Positions 1 to 9,187 are shown, counted from the first letter of the stretch. The stretch: 64,000 nucleotides of DNA from Bdellovibrio bacteriovorus (GCF_002208115.1 NZ_CP020946.1:2294001-2358000); one strand, 5' to 3'. Notes: generated from the letters alone by a model not told the origin. A program made the numbers and translations.

Positions 1-82
1 CGAAAATCACGGTGGAAGCGATACCCAGCACTGTCAGAGCCATCAGGAAATGAAGATTCTTCCTGATGTTAGTGAATAACAC
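1..82 (-). CDS. N-terminus of an unidentified membrane-anchored protein (partial, runs off the window)
   Basis: Reading leftward from a GTG at 82-80, an open frame continues to the window edge. It begins MLFTNIRKNLHFL and runs straight into a hydrophobic stretch (MALTVLGIASTVIF) that would be a signal anchor or first membrane segment. It overlaps the 3' end of the rsh gene by a few codons in another frame, as expected for a coupled downstream gene. A G-rich stretch (GGGG) lies about eight bases before the GTG; an internal ATG at about residue 14 is an alternative start. Only about 27 codons are visible, so the family cannot be named. Confidence 0.45.
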   Translation of the reverse strand, partial: MLFTNIRKNLHFLMALTVLGIASTVIF

Positions 83-2285
83 GGGTGACCCCAATGATCC
101 CCTTGATCTTCTGAATTTCAAAGACCGCCTGATTCAACTGGCTGGCGTTCTGAACGCTGACCTCGAAGTTACACACGGCTTTTTTATCCTTGGTCGTACG
201 AATTTGGGCTGACTGAATGTTGATCCCCTGCTGGGCAAAGGCCTCTGACATCAGTTTTAGCAATCCCGGCACGTCTTGGGAGATGATCTTCAGGCGCACG
301 ATGCGCTCCTGACCTTCTCCGGCTTGTTTCACGTTCCAGGTCACATCGACTTTGCGAAGTTGATCGAATTCAAAAGCTTTGCGGCAATCGCTGCGATGAA
401 TGGAGATACCCCGGCCACGGCTGATAAAGCCCACGATCGGATCCCCTGGAATCGGATGACAGCACTTCGCATAGTGCACCAGCACGTCATCCATGCCATC
501 AACGCTGATAAGAGAATTGGTCTTGCGCGTTTTTTGAGTCGCGGCACGCATGACTCTTTCCATAAAGGTGGAGTCTTCGGTTTTCGCCGCTTCTTTGGCG
601 ATGTTTTCCGGGGAAAGTCTTTCCACCAGAATGCGCGTTTCAAGTTTTCCGTAACCGACGGTCACGTACAACTCATCCAGATCTGCCAGGCCGTGATCTT
701 TCAGGTACGCCTCAAAGGCCGGACCTTTCAGATATTTTACGGCAGCCATGCCGAACTTGCGGAATTCTTTTTCCACCAGTTCTTTACCCAGCATGATCGC
801 ACGACGGCGCTGTTCTTCTTTGACGAAGGCGCGGATTTTGGATTTGGCTTTATTGGTAACTACAAACTTCAACCAGTCCTTGGAAGGCACCTGGGTTTTG
901 GAAGTAACCACTTCCACGGTGTCCCCGTTTTGAAGCTGGTATTTCAAAGGCACCATCTTGCCGTTCACGCGGGCGCCGACGATGCGATTGCCAAGCTCCG
1001 TGTGAACCGCGAAAGCAAAGTCCACCGGTGTGGCACCTTCCGGGAACTCACGCACATCCCCTGTCGGAGTGAAAACGTAAATTTCCGTTTCGAACAAATC
1101 TGTTTTAACCGTATCCAGGAACTCATCAGGATTGCGCACGTTCTGATGCCACGACACCAGATCACGCAGCCAGTTGGCCTGTTGCAGATCGCCGTCATCC
1201 ATCATTTTGCCGCGCTCTTTGTACTTCCAGTGAGCGGCGATACCTTTTTCCGCAACCAGATGCATTTCACTGGTACGGATTTGAATCTCGATACGTTCCC
1301 CGCCCGGGCCCATGACGGTCGTGTGCAGGGACTGATAGTTATTGGCCTTAGGCATGGCGATGAAGTCTTTAAAACGACCCGGGATGGGCTTCCACAAAGA
1401 GTGGACCAAACCCAGAGCGGCATAACATTCCGCCACAGATTCCACCAAAACACGGAATGCCAGAACATCGTAAACCTGATCGTAATCGATGTTACGGGAT
1501 TGCATCTTGCGGTAGATGGACCACAAGTGCTTGGAACGTCCATACACTTCATAGCGGAAACCGGCTTTGTTAAGCTCTTTACCGATAAGCTGTTTTACTT
1601 CCTCGATATAGCGGTTTTGCTCGGCTTCCGTCTTTTTTATCTGCTGAACAAGTTCATAGTACATGTCCGGGCGATAGTAGCGGAAGCAAAGGTCTTCCAG
1701 TTCGATCTTCAGCGCACTGATACCCATGCGCCCCGCCAGCGGACAGTAGATTTCCAAAGTTTCAAGCGCGATACGCTCTTGCTTTTCAAACGGCATGAAA
1801 TTCAGGGTGCGCATGTTGTGCAGTCGATCGGCCAGCTTGACCAGAACGACCCGCACGTCTTTCCCCATGGCCACAATCATCTTGCGGATGTTTTCACCCT
1901 GCTTTTCGTGGCTGTTTTTGAATTTCATCTGACCGATCTTGGTCACCCCGTCCACCAGATGCGCGATCACATCCCCGAACTCGCGGCGAATGTCTTCCAA
2001 CGTGGCCGCCGTGTCTTCCACGGTGTCATGCAAAAGGCCGGTGGCAATGGTGTCCAGATCCAGGTGGAAGTCCGCCAGAATAGCGGCAACAGAAAGAGGA
2101 TGAGAAATGTAAGGCTCCCCGCTGCGGCGGATTTGTCCTTCGTGCATTTTCTCAGAGAATGAATAGGCCTTCTCAATAATTTTGAGATCCGCATTCGGAT
2201 AATAGATGCGAATGCGTGCCAGCAGATCGTCGACTGTTTTGACCGGCTTGTTGGTTAAGCCATCCTCTTTCAGGAAATTAAACAT
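69..2285 (-). CDS. rsh: Bifunctional (p)ppGpp synthetase/hydrolase, Rel/SpoT family
   Basis: This 738-aa protein makes and degrades the stringent-response alarmone (p)ppGpp. Both catalytic domains look intact. The N-terminal HD hydrolase keeps H62 and the LLHD pair (H86-D87) followed by TVEDT. The synthetase domain keeps GRSKHLWSIYRKM (about 249-261) and the nucleotide-binding segment HTTVMGPGGERIEIQIRT (about 321-338). A TGS domain follows at about 402-465 and an ACT domain occupies the last 80 residues. The length is typical of long RSH enzymes. It lies downstream of gmk and rpoZ, the same order as gmk-rpoZ-spoT in E. coli, but a hairpin at 2352-2377 separates it from rpoZ, so it may have its own promoter in 2286-2350. 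Confidence 0.96.
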   Translation of the reverse strand: MFNFLKEDGLTNKPVKTVDDLLARIRIYYPNADLKIIEKAYSFSEKMHEGQIRRSGEPYISHPLSVAAILADFHLDLDTIATGLLHDTVEDTAATLEDIRREFGDVIAHLVDGVTKIGQMKFKNSHEKQGENIRKMIVAMGKDVRVVLVKLADRLHNMRTLNFMPFEKQERIALETLEIYCPLAGRMGISALKIELEDLCFRYYRPDMYYELVQQIKKTEAEQNRYIEEVKQLIGKELNKAGFRYEVYGRSKHLWSIYRKMQSRNIDYDQVYDVLAFRVLVESVAECYAALGLVHSLWKPIPGRFKDFIAMPKANNYQSLHTTVMGPGGERIEIQIRTSEMHLVAEKGIAAHWKYKERGKMMDDGDLQQANWLRDLVSWHQNVRNPDEFLDTVKTDLFETEIYVFTPTGDVREFPEGATPVDFAFAVHTELGNRIVGARVNGKMVPLKYQLQNGDTVEVVTSKTQVPSKDWLKFVVTNKAKSKIRAFVKEEQRRRAIMLGKELVEKEFRKFGMAAVKYLKGPAFEAYLKDHGLADLDELYVTVGYGKLETRILVERLSPENIAKEAAKTEDSTFMERVMRAATQKTRKTNSLISVDGMDDVLVHYAKCCHPIPGDPIVGFISRGRGISIHRSDCRKAFEFDQLRKVDVTWNVKQAGEGQERIVRLKIISQDVPGLLKLMSEAFAQQGINIQSAQIRTTKDKKAVCNFEVSVQNASQLNQAVFEIQKIKGIIGVTRVIH

Positions 2286-2351
2286 ATTCCCTATAGCTTA
2301 CCTGACCCCAGAGGGGTGTCCAACGAAGAATTACAGGCGTCCAGAAAACGC

Positions 2352-2377
2352 AAAAAGGGAGACTTTCGCCTCCCTTC
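2352..2377 (-). terminator. Rho-independent terminator after rpoZ
   Basis: On the minus strand a GGGAG/CTCCC stem with an eight-base loop is followed directly by TTTTT. It sits just past the rpoZ stop and before rsh, so it probably ends or attenuates the yicC-gmk-rpoZ transcript. Confidence 0.7.
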
Positions 2378-2416
2378 ATTGGGTTCACATGAGTATGGCT
2401 TTCGCCAGCAATGTGA

Positions 2417-2656
2417 TTACTTATTCAAATCTTTTTCGATCTGACGGATAGCTTCGTTTGCATCCAGGCTGTCCTGGTAGCCCACGTTGCCCATCGCCAC
2501 TTCACGCAGGGAGCTTACGATGTACTTGTTGCTACGAGTGGAAACAGTCGCCTCTGCACCTTTAAGAAGTTGCTTCGCACGTTTTGCAACCATCAAAACA
2601 AGGGCAAATCTGTTAGGTACTTTTTCCAAGCAATCTTCAACGGTTACACGAGCCAT
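2417..2656 (-). CDS. rpoZ: RNA polymerase omega subunit
   Basis: This 79-aa protein starts [20 protein letters not shown] and continues [12 protein letters not shown], the hallmark of omega, which helps fold beta-prime and contributes to ppGpp binding on RNA polymerase. Length is normal. It follows gmk with a 35-base gap on the same strand and precedes the alarmone synthetase rsh, so a polymerase subunit that senses ppGpp is next to the enzyme that makes it. This linkage is conserved in many proteobacteria. Confidence 0.95.
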   Translation of the reverse strand: MARVTVEDCLEKVPNRFALVLMVAKRAKQLLKGAEATVSTRSNKYIVSSLREVAMGNVGYQDSLDANEAIRQIEKDLNK

Positions 2657-2691
2657 TACGCCTCCAGCAAATAGATCAGGCCAAATTACAG

Positions 2692-3249
2692 CTAAGCTAG
2701 CAAATCTTCAACGATTTTCTTAAATTCCCCATAGGATTTCTCAAACACGTCGTTGACGATCTGATAATCGAACTTGGAGGCCTCACGGATCTCCTTTTCG
2801 GCATTGGCCATACGAACTTCAATGTCCGCAGGGACCTTGCCATCGCGCTTTTCAATGCGGCGACGCAGCTCGTCAATGCTTGGAGGGTGAATAAAGACGG
2901 TTTTGGCGTCCGGGAACTTGGATTTGAAGGTCGCCACCCCCTGGATATCGATATCCATGATGGCGGTTTTCCCCTGATTCCAGGCTGTTTCCAGGGACGA
3001 ATATGAGGTTCCATAGAAATTGGTGTGAACCTTCGCCCACTCCACAAAGAAGCCTTCTTTGATCTTTTGTTCGAAATCCGCATGATCAATGAAGTTATAT
3101 TGAAGACCGGGTGTTTCACCCTGACGGATCGAGCGCGTTGTGAAAGTGACGATGTCCACCAAGCGGGAGTCTTCCCGGGTGATCCTTTCAACAAAGCTGC
3201 TTTTTCCTGCGCCACTTGGAGCGGCGACGATAATCATGCGCGTTTTCAT
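2692..3249 (-). CDS. gmk: Guanylate kinase
   Basis: This enzyme phosphorylates GMP to GDP with ATP. The 185-aa sequence opens with a P-loop ([11 protein letters not shown]16) and has the GMP-binding [12 protein letters not shown] segment near residues 37-48 and the DIDIQG strand near 98-103. Length is at the short end of the usual range. It starts two bases after the yicC stop, so the two are probably co-translated. No strong ribosome-binding site is visible before the ATG; an ATG four codons in is the alternative. Confidence 0.95.
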   Translation of the reverse strand: MKTRMIIVAAPSGAGKSSFVERITREDSRLVDIVTFTTRSIRQGETPGLQYNFIDHADFEQKIKEGFFVEWAKVHTNFYGTSYSSLETAWNQGKTAIMDIDIQGVATFKSKFPDAKTVFIHPPSIDELRRRIEKRDGKVPADIEVRMANAEKEIREASKFDYQIVNDVFEKSYGEFKKIVEDLLA

Positions 3250-3251
3250 AA

Positions 3252-4130
3252 TTACTGAACGTTTTGAACCTGTTCTCTAAGTCTTTCAATAAGGGTTTTA
3301 GCTTCTACCACAGCCGCAGTGATCTTGGCTACCTGAGACTTTGACCCGATGGTATTCACCTCACGCAGCAATTCCTGGGTATAAAAATCCAGCTTTTTAC
3401 CCTCAGCCGTCACCGACCCCACCAACTGGCGGTAGTTCTTAATGTGTTCCGCCAGCCTGCTCAGCTCTTCGTTGATATCGGCTTTTTCCAGTTGAATCAC
3501 GATTTCCTGGGACAAACGGGCTGCATCGATTTCATTCCCCTTCAGGCGCGCACGAACTTTCTGTTCGTAACGATCCTGAAGTTGCGCATTGGCTTCACCG
3601 CGCAACTCACTGATAATCTTCACTTGTTTTTCCAAAGCCACCAGCAGTTTCTGCAGATCCTTTTGCAGGGACTTGCCTTCACGGGCGCGTTCCTTGTCAC
3701 AATTGGAACAGGCTTCCGTAAATGCTTTTTTCAGAATCTTGTCTTCGCCACTGAAAAGCTCATAGGTCTCTTCAACTTTGATGATCTCTGGAAGTCTTGC
3801 CACAACCTCAAGGTGCACATTAAAGGGTACACCCAACTCCTTGGAAAGATGCTTGTAAGCGGTCATGTATTTTTTGGCCAAAGCATCGTTCACGGTCATC
3901 TGCGCTTTGCTGGCGGTGTTCTTCACACGACGGGAAACGAAAACATCCACAGTGCCGCGATGAAGAGTGCCGCTTAGAATCTTCTTCAGCTCCCCTTCAT
4001 AAGAAACAAATTCACGAGGCAGGTGAAAACGTGGCTCCAGGAAACGTCCGTTCACAGAACGGATGCTCACTTCCACAGTGACGTCTTTAGTCTGAACTCT
4101 TGCGGTGCCGTAGCCAGTCATGCTTTTCAT
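3252..4130 (-). CDS. yicC: YicC/YloC family endoribonuclease
   Basis: The 292-aa protein starts with the family signature MKSMTGYG and ends with the conserved segment KLDFYTQELLREVNTIGSK, typical of YicC (DUF1732 C-terminal domain). E. coli YicC and B. subtilis YloC are endoribonucleases, with YicC linked to small-RNA decay. GAGGT lies five bases before the ATG, supporting this start. It is first in the yicC-gmk-rpoZ run, an arrangement common in bacteria. Confidence 0.92.
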   Translation of the reverse strand: MKSMTGYGTARVQTKDVTVEVSIRSVNGRFLEPRFHLPREFVSYEGELKKILSGTLHRGTVDVFVSRRVKNTASKAQMTVNDALAKKYMTAYKHLSKELGVPFNVHLEVVARLPEIIKVEETYELFSGEDKILKKAFTEACSNCDKERAREGKSLQKDLQKLLVALEKQVKIISELRGEANAQLQDRYEQKVRARLKGNEIDAARLSQEIVIQLEKADINEELSRLAEHIKNYRQLVGSVTAEGKKLDFYTQELLREVNTIGSKSQVAKITAAVVEAKTLIERLREQVQNVQ

Positions 4131-4166
4131 AAGTACCTCTATTCTCGGCTTTCCACCGAATCAGGG

Positions 4167-5093
4167 TCAAGGTTTGAGAAATTTCTCGACCACGGTTCGA
4201 GCCTCAGCAAAACCCGAGGCCCCATCGAACCACTGAATGTCTTTGTCTCGCTGAAACCAGGTTCTCTGCCTTTTGGCGAGCTGATGAGTGTTTGTTGTGA
4301 TCTGTTCCTGTAACTGCGAAAGACTCATCCCCCCACGCAGATACTCGAGTGTCTCTTTATAACCCACGCTGCTCATTGGCGCCCACGAAGCCAGACCTTC
4401 ATCGAGAAGCCCCTGAACCTCACTCACCAGGCCAGCCGCGAGCATCTTTTCCACACGCTGCCCGATGCGCTCACGCAACACCTCACGGTCCCAACTGGGG
4501 CCGATCTTTAGCAGCGGAAACGGAAATGGCTTTCGCTGGGATTCAAATTCGGCCTGAATCTGTGTGACACTTTTTCCCTGACTGCGAATCAGTTCAATCG
4601 CCCGACCGATGCGATAGCGATCAGACAAATGAATCTTGGCGCCGTATTCAGGATCCGCCTTCATCATTTCGGCATGCAGACGGAGGGCCCCTTCTTCAGT
4701 TTCAAGCTCCAAAGCCACCTGGGCCTGAATTTCGGCCGGCACCGGGATGACCGGGTACATGCCCTTTTCAATGGCCATGAAATAAAACCCTGTACCGCCC
4801 ACCACAAACACCGGCTTTTCTTCCGGGATGTTTTCAAGGATGGCGTAAAAATCACGGCAGTAATTCCCCGCCGTCATTTCTTCCGGAGGGTTCACATAGT
4901 CCAGCAGATAGTGCGGCACCAGAGCCTGCTCTTCCTTGCTGGGTTTGGCTGAACCGATATCCAGTTTTTTATACAGCTGAACCGAATCACAGTTGACGAT
5001 GACGCCTTTGAACTCTTGCGCAAGCTTCAGCGCCCACTCGGATTTCCCGGTGGCTGTAGAGCCGACAACAAAAATCACATGCCGTTTCGCCAT
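4167..5093 (-). CDS. miaA: tRNA dimethylallyltransferase
   Basis: MiaA adds the isopentenyl group to A37 of tRNAs reading UNN codons. The 308-aa protein has a P-loop GSTATGKSEW (K17), the DSVQLYKKLDIGSAKPS substrate segment (about 36-52), VGGTGFY near residue 100, and a C-terminal HQLAKRQRTWFQRD motif typical of the family. Length is normal. Its ATG overlaps the mutL stop in a TAATG junction, so it is translationally coupled to mutL, the same mutL-miaA order as in E. coli; no hfq follows. Confidence 0.95.
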   Translation of the reverse strand: MAKRHVIFVVGSTATGKSEWALKLAQEFKGVIVNCDSVQLYKKLDIGSAKPSKEEQALVPHYLLDYVNPPEEMTAGNYCRDFYAILENIPEEKPVFVVGGTGFYFMAIEKGMYPVIPVPAEIQAQVALELETEEGALRLHAEMMKADPEYGAKIHLSDRYRIGRAIELIRSQGKSVTQIQAEFESQRKPFPFPLLKIGPSWDREVLRERIGQRVEKMLAAGLVSEVQGLLDEGLASWAPMSSVGYKETLEYLRGGMSLSQLQEQITTNTHQLAKRQRTWFQRDKDIQWFDGASGFAEARTVVEKFLKP

Positions 5094-6958
5094 TAAACAA
5101 TTCGTCCGAAATCTTTTTCCAGTTTGTAGTACGGGTATTCCACGCTGACCGGGCGACCGTGAGGACAGAAGCTTGAAAGAGGGAACATGTCCATATCACG
5201 AAGCAAGCTGCGCATCTGATCCGGGCTTAAAGACTGCCCCGCCCGCACCACCGAGTGGCAGGCCATCGTGGCACAGATGTCGCCCACAGTTCTTTCCAAA
5301 GAATAACTGCCGCCCTGATCCACGATTTCGGTCGCCATTTTGTCCAGAACCCCGCTGAGGCTGGATTCTTTGATCATCAAAGGGGCGGCTTTCACACCGA
5401 TGGTCCCAGGTCCCAGAGCTTCAATGTAAACGCCCAGGCGTTCCATCTCTTTGGCCATGGTCAAAAGGCCTTCAACTTTTTCCGGAGACATATCAATGGC
5501 CAGCGGGAACAGGAAGTCCTGAATGTCGACCTTCCCGCCTTTCCACGCGTTCATCAGTTTTTCAAACACCACACGCTCGTGAGCGGCGTGCTGATCGACG
5601 AACACCAGCTTGTCTCTGGACTGAGTCACGATGTAAGTCAAATTTGCCTGCCCCAAAACTTCCAAAGAAGACCAGTAACCCAGCGGTGCATCCTCGGATT
5701 TCGGCGCAAATGATTCGCGCTGAGCTGCCGATTCCGCCAGCGTCTGATAAGTGGTCTGCGGCTGTTGCACCGCAGACGCCGGGAAACTGAATTCTTTTTT
5801 CTGGAACTGCGTCACTTCCAAAGAATTGTCCTGGAATCGCAAATTCTGCTGAGGCATGGGTTGCGAAGCAAAGTTCGGCAGACCTTCGCTGGATTTGAAT
5901 TCTTCAGAAGAATTCTGCGCCAGGGGCATCGTCACATTCTGGGTTGGCACATCCGAGCGCTTGATCCACGGCGCTTGTTCCAACGTGCCCCGCAAAGCCG
6001 CCGCCACCGCACGGAATGCCAGGGAAGGATCCTGAAATTTCACCTGGGATTTTGTCGGGTGAATATTCACGTCCACGCAATCCGGATCCACTTCCACCCA
6101 CACGGCGGCAATCGGATATTCTCCGTGCATCAGAAGACTGCGATAAGCTTCGTTCACGGCGGCTTGCAGACTGCGATCCTGAATCCAGCGGTTTTGCGCA
6201 AACAGCCAGATATTTTTGGAAGTCTTGGCGACGTTGTGAGGATCCGCGAACACCGCATAGGCCTTCACGTTTTCACGGGAGGCTTCGCCTTCAAACAGCG
6301 GTTTGATTTCAAGAATTTGCTCAACCCGGTCCTTGCGGTTTTTGCAGGCCGGCCAGAAAGCCACGAGCTTGCCGTTTTCCTGAATGCGGAATTCAACGTC
6401 AAAGTGTGACAACGCCATGGCTTTCAAAGTGGTTTTGATCGCCGAGTTTTCCGCGGAATCCGATTTCAGGAACTTCAAACGCGCTGGCGTGTTGTCGAAA
6501 AGATTTTCAATCAGGATGGTCGTGCCTTGCGAGCCCCCGACCTTGTCGATGTCTTTTTTCTTGCCGTATTCACTGATCAACTGGTGGGCCTGTTCATCCC
6601 CCGCACGACGCGAAGTCAGCGTCAGTTTGCTGACAGAAGCGATACTGGCCAAGGCTTCACCGCGGAAGCCGAAAGTGCGCAAAGACCACAGGTCATCGGT
6701 TTTTGAGATTTTGCTGGTCGCAAATCGCTCCAGGGATTTTGGCAGATCTTCCGGGGACATGCCCTTGCCGTTGTCGATCACTTTGACGATGCGACCGCCG
6801 TCATAGAATTCCACGTGCACGCGGGTGGCGCCGGCATCGATGCTGTTTTCCACAAGTTCTTTGACAAGATGAGCAGGACGCTCCACCACCTCGCCGGCGG
6901 CGATTTGGTCAACAACTTCAGGGGATAAAATCTGGATCGACATAGGGGGAATTTGCAT
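5093..6958 (-). CDS. mutL: DNA mismatch repair protein MutL, endonuclease type
   Basis: About 621 aa. The N-terminal GHKL ATPase has ELVENSIDAGA, DNGKGM and FGFRGEALASI. A Pro/Gln-rich linker (about 335-420) leads to a C-terminal domain that carries DQHAAHERVVFE (from about D455), which fits the DQHA(X)2E(X)4E metal-binding motif of endonuclease MutL. ACHSVVRAGQ and CPHGRP, also part of that site, are present. E. coli MutL lacks these. Starts are possible at 6973, 6958 and 6943; 6958 is preferred because GAGGGGGGAG precedes it, while 6943 has no ribosome-binding site. miaA follows with a one-base overlap. No mutS is in the window. Confidence 0.95.
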   Translation of the reverse strand: MQIPPMSIQILSPEVVDQIAAGEVVERPAHLVKELVENSIDAGATRVHVEFYDGGRIVKVIDNGKGMSPEDLPKSLERFATSKISKTDDLWSLRTFGFRGEALASIASVSKLTLTSRRAGDEQAHQLISEYGKKKDIDKVGGSQGTTILIENLFDNTPARLKFLKSDSAENSAIKTTLKAMALSHFDVEFRIQENGKLVAFWPACKNRKDRVEQILEIKPLFEGEASRENVKAYAVFADPHNVAKTSKNIWLFAQNRWIQDRSLQAAVNEAYRSLLMHGEYPIAAVWVEVDPDCVDVNIHPTKSQVKFQDPSLAFRAVAAALRGTLEQAPWIKRSDVPTQNVTMPLAQNSSEEFKSSEGLPNFASQPMPQQNLRFQDNSLEVTQFQKKEFSFPASAVQQPQTTYQTLAESAAQRESFAPKSEDAPLGYWSSLEVLGQANLTYIVTQSRDKLVFVDQHAAHERVVFEKLMNAWKGGKVDIQDFLFPLAIDMSPEKVEGLLTMAKEMERLGVYIEALGPGTIGVKAAPLMIKESSLSGVLDKMATEIVDQGGSYSLERTVGDICATMACHSVVRAGQSLSPDQMRSLLRDMDMFPLSSFCPHGRPVSVEYPYYKLEKDFGRIV

Positions 6959-6982
6959 GAGCTCCCCCCTCAAGTCAAAGGA

Positions 6983-7561
6983 CTATTGTGGGCGCAGACA
7001 CTCGCCCCAAGCCTGACATTTCAGCAGCTTGGAGCGCAGTTGTTGGACCTCGGTCAGCGTCAGTTGGATCTCTTGATCAAAGCCCTTTTTAAGACCGCCG
7101 CACTGAGAAATAGCGCGGAATTTAAATGGACCCTGGAAGTCCTCCACGCGGAAGCTCAAGCCCTCATCCGGCTGAAACTGAATATGAGCGGCATGTTTGG
7201 TCAAATTCCATGTAAAACGGTCGCGCTGCGCTTTCAGCTTATCCATGGCCTGCTGCAGATTTTTCCAGCACTTCACTTCGGCCACCAGAACGACTTTATG
7301 CGTGGCTCTTTCAAAGACCACCACGTCAAGCTCGCCAATAGTGTCCTTACCCAGGCTGTATTCCACCCCGGTGGTCACTTCATAGGCATCACCAAATTCT
7401 TTGGTCACTTCCAGACGGGCGATTTCTTCGCAAACAGTTCCATCAGGTTCGAAATTAGCTCCGGAATTTTTCAAAGCCTCAAAGTAAGGCTCAATGTCCC
7501 CACCGGCAAAAGAAACAGAACTGAAAAGAACGACAAAAAACAATGCAGACAAAACACGCAC
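6983..7561 (-). CDS. Exported protein with a PD-(D/E)XK nuclease-like signature
   Basis: The chosen GTG start at 7561 has GGAGGGGG six bases upstream and gives a clean signal peptide (MRVLSALFFVVLF... cleaved near FAGG) in a 192-aa protein. A longer ORF to 7606 would put polar residues before the signal. The mature part contains GELD (D79) followed, after 15 residues of hydrophobic strand, by AEVKCW (E95, K97), with acidic residues at 45-46 in a preceding helix. That is the arrangement of the PD-(D/E)XK catalytic core. Several cysteines (C44, C98 and three near the C-terminus) could form disulfides after export. The family is not recognised by name; the nuclease role is an inference from the motif. 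Confidence 0.7.
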   Translation of the reverse strand: MRVLSALFFVVLFSSVSFAGGDIEPYFEALKNSGANFEPDGTVCEEIARLEVTKEFGDAYEVTTGVEYSLGKDTIGELDVVVFERATHKVVLVAEVKCWKNLQQAMDKLKAQRDRFTWNLTKHAAHIQFQPDEGLSFRVEDFQGPFKFRAISQCGGLKKGFDQEIQLTLTEVQQLRSKLLKCQAWGECLRPQ

Positions 7562-7617
7562 AAAGAGCCCCCTCCAAGAAACGCCGTCATAACACCTCGC
7601 TTCCACAAAAGCTACCT

Positions 7618-7655
7618 CTTAGGCACCCTCCACAGGAGGGCCCACCTAAGTTTTT
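7618..7655 (+). terminator. Strong hairpin followed by T5 on the plus strand
   Basis: CTTAGG pairs with CCTAAG and, inside it, CCTCC pairs with GGAGG around a three-base loop. TTTTT follows on the plus strand. The flanking genes run on the minus strand, where no T-run follows, so it may block antisense read-through or act as an mRNA stem between the two genes. Confidence 0.5.
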
Positions 7656-7668
7656 CCGAAGCTGTGCG

Positions 7669-8472
7669 TTAAAAGCCCCAGCCCAGATTCAGGCCGAAGG
7701 CGAAATATTTGGTTCGCTCCCAGTAGTATTTGGCGTTGGTTCTGAGGGACATGCTGCCCAGGCGGGCCCCGATTCCCAGGTCAATCACCACACCCAGGGT
7801 CATATCGTCGGCAGAATAGCTGAGTGTTTCGCCGTTGCTGGGGACGTCGATATTAAAGTGCGAGTACTTAAACATCGGGCCGAAGCCGTAGTAGTAAATA
7901 AAGTTTTTCCCCTGAGGGATCACCGTCTGGAAAGTAAAATCCGTCATGAAGATGAAACCGTCGGCGGCTTTTTTAGTGTAGTCTTCGTAGTACGAGGGCG
8001 CGCCGAAGTGGAATAAGATATTGGCGTCGGTGTAAATCTCGCCACTAAAAAGCGTGTTGAAACCGTTAAACTTCACCCCGTAAAACAACAGGCTGTCGGT
8101 GCGCTCCTGCCCCAGAGTGTCTTCCGTAAAATTCGTCATCTGCAAAACCGGACCGCGATAGCGGGAGGCAAAGAAAGGTCTTTTCTTTTTTTCTTCCTTC
8201 GGCTCGCTCAATTTGGTCTGTTCCGGCTTGGGAATTTTGATAATCCCCGGCTTGATGTCCGTGTCAGAAATCCAACCCAGATGACCGGGCTTTAAGCGGA
8301 TTTTATAGAACGGACCTTTTTTATTGGTGGAGATATTATAAACTGAACCCAGCTTCAGGGTTGTGATCACCGGCGCATCAAAGTCGGCGTCCTGATACAC
8401 CAGGGCGCCATCCAGAATCACCGTCGCCTGCTGGGCCTGTGCCCACAAGCTGAGGGGAAAAAGAAAGAACAT
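7669..8472 (-). CDS. Exported SH3-domain protein with C-terminal beta-barrel
   Basis: With the ATG at 8472 this is 267 aa beginning with a signal peptide (MFFLFPLSLWAQA). A bacterial SH3-like domain follows (VILDGALVYQD to GHLGWISDTDI), a fold often used to bind peptidoglycan or peptides. A lysine/glutamate-rich linker (KLSEPKEEKKK) leads to alternating beta-strands that end in GLNLGWGF, a terminal phenylalanine typical of outer-membrane barrels. The open frame extends to 8538 inside the upstream gene and the start is uncertain; an AGGG lies near that gene's stop. The SH3-plus-barrel layout suggests an outer-membrane protein with a periplasmic tether; the function is unknown. Confidence 0.75.
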   Translation of the reverse strand: MFFLFPLSLWAQAQQATVILDGALVYQDADFDAPVITTLKLGSVYNISTNKKGPFYKIRLKPGHLGWISDTDIKPGIIKIPKPEQTKLSEPKEEKKKRPFFASRYRGPVLQMTNFTEDTLGQERTDSLLFYGVKFNGFNTLFSGEIYTDANILFHFGAPSYYEDYTKKAADGFIFMTDFTFQTVIPQGKNFIYYYGFGPMFKYSHFNIDVPSNGETLSYSADDMTLGVVIDLGIGARLGSMSLRTNAKYYWERTKYFAFGLNLGWGF

Positions 8473-8491
8473 CAAGAGCAGCAGAGCTGCC

Positions 8492-9187
8492 CTATTTAAA
8501 GCGCATAAGCCAAACACGATAGAAAGCCTCAAGCACAATTTTCAGAGACATTTTACTTTGGCCCACACGACGGTCTTCAAAGACAATCGGAGACTCCGCC
8601 CCTTTGAAACCCTTTTTCAAAGCTTTGTATTTCAATTCAATCTGGAAGCTGTAGCCGTTGGACTCCACCGTGGAAAGATCGATTCCATGCAGAACTTCTT
8701 TCTTCCAGGCGTTAAAGCCCCCTGTCCAATCATTCAAAGGGAAGCCCAGAATCAGACGGGAATAAATACCGCCACCACGGGAGATGATCTTGCGGATCAG
8801 GCCCCAGTTCACCGTGCGGCCACCAGCCACATAGCGGGAACCCACGGCAAAATCATTGGCTTCCATGGTTTTAATAAGCGGCCCCAGATCTTCGGGACGG
8901 TGGGAAAAATCTGCATCCATTTCGATGATGCCTTCAAAGCCATGATCCATGGCCCAGCGGAAGCCCGCGATATAAGCTTTGCCCAAACCCTGCTTGCCAG
9001 GACGGGAAAGAATATGAAGCTGCGGGATGCTTTTTTGCATTTCACGAACGATGGCACCCGTGCCATCCGGAGAGTTGTCATCAACAACCAGAATTTCAAC
9101 GCCCAGGTTCTGTGCCAATACGGCAGGCACAATCGCCTGAATGTTTTCTTTTTCGTTGTAGGTAGGAATTACGACCAGATTTTTCAT
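8492..9187 (-). CDS. Polyprenol-phosphate glycosyltransferase (dolichol-phosphate mannosyltransferase-like, GT2)
   Basis: 231 aa. A GT-A/GT2 fold is evident from VVIPTYNEKENI at the N-terminus, VVDDNSPDGTG, and the metal-binding EMDADFSHRPED. The C-terminal DRRVGQSKMSL is characteristic of polyprenol monophosphomannose synthases, which transfer a sugar from a nucleotide donor to a lipid carrier at the inner membrane. No C-terminal membrane segments follow, so it is the short soluble form. It ends at the SH3/barrel gene. Confidence 0.88.
   Translation of the reverse strand: MKNLVVIPTYNEKENIQAIVPAVLAQNLGVEILVVDDNSPDGTGAIVREMQKSIPQLHILSRPGKQGLGKAYIAGFRWAMDHGFEGIIEMDADFSHRPEDLGPLIKTMEANDFAVGSRYVAGGRTVNWGLIRKIISRGGGIYSRLILGFPLNDWTGGFNAWKKEVLHGIDLSTVESNGYSFQIELKYKALKKGFKGAESPIVFEDRRVGQSKMSLKIVLEAFYRVWLMRFK

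Noticed and set aside
276-2162. 628-aa open frame on the plus strand opposite rsh
   Set aside because: It is antisense to a well-conserved enzyme, with a His/Phe-rich composition typical of reverse-frame translation and no start signal.
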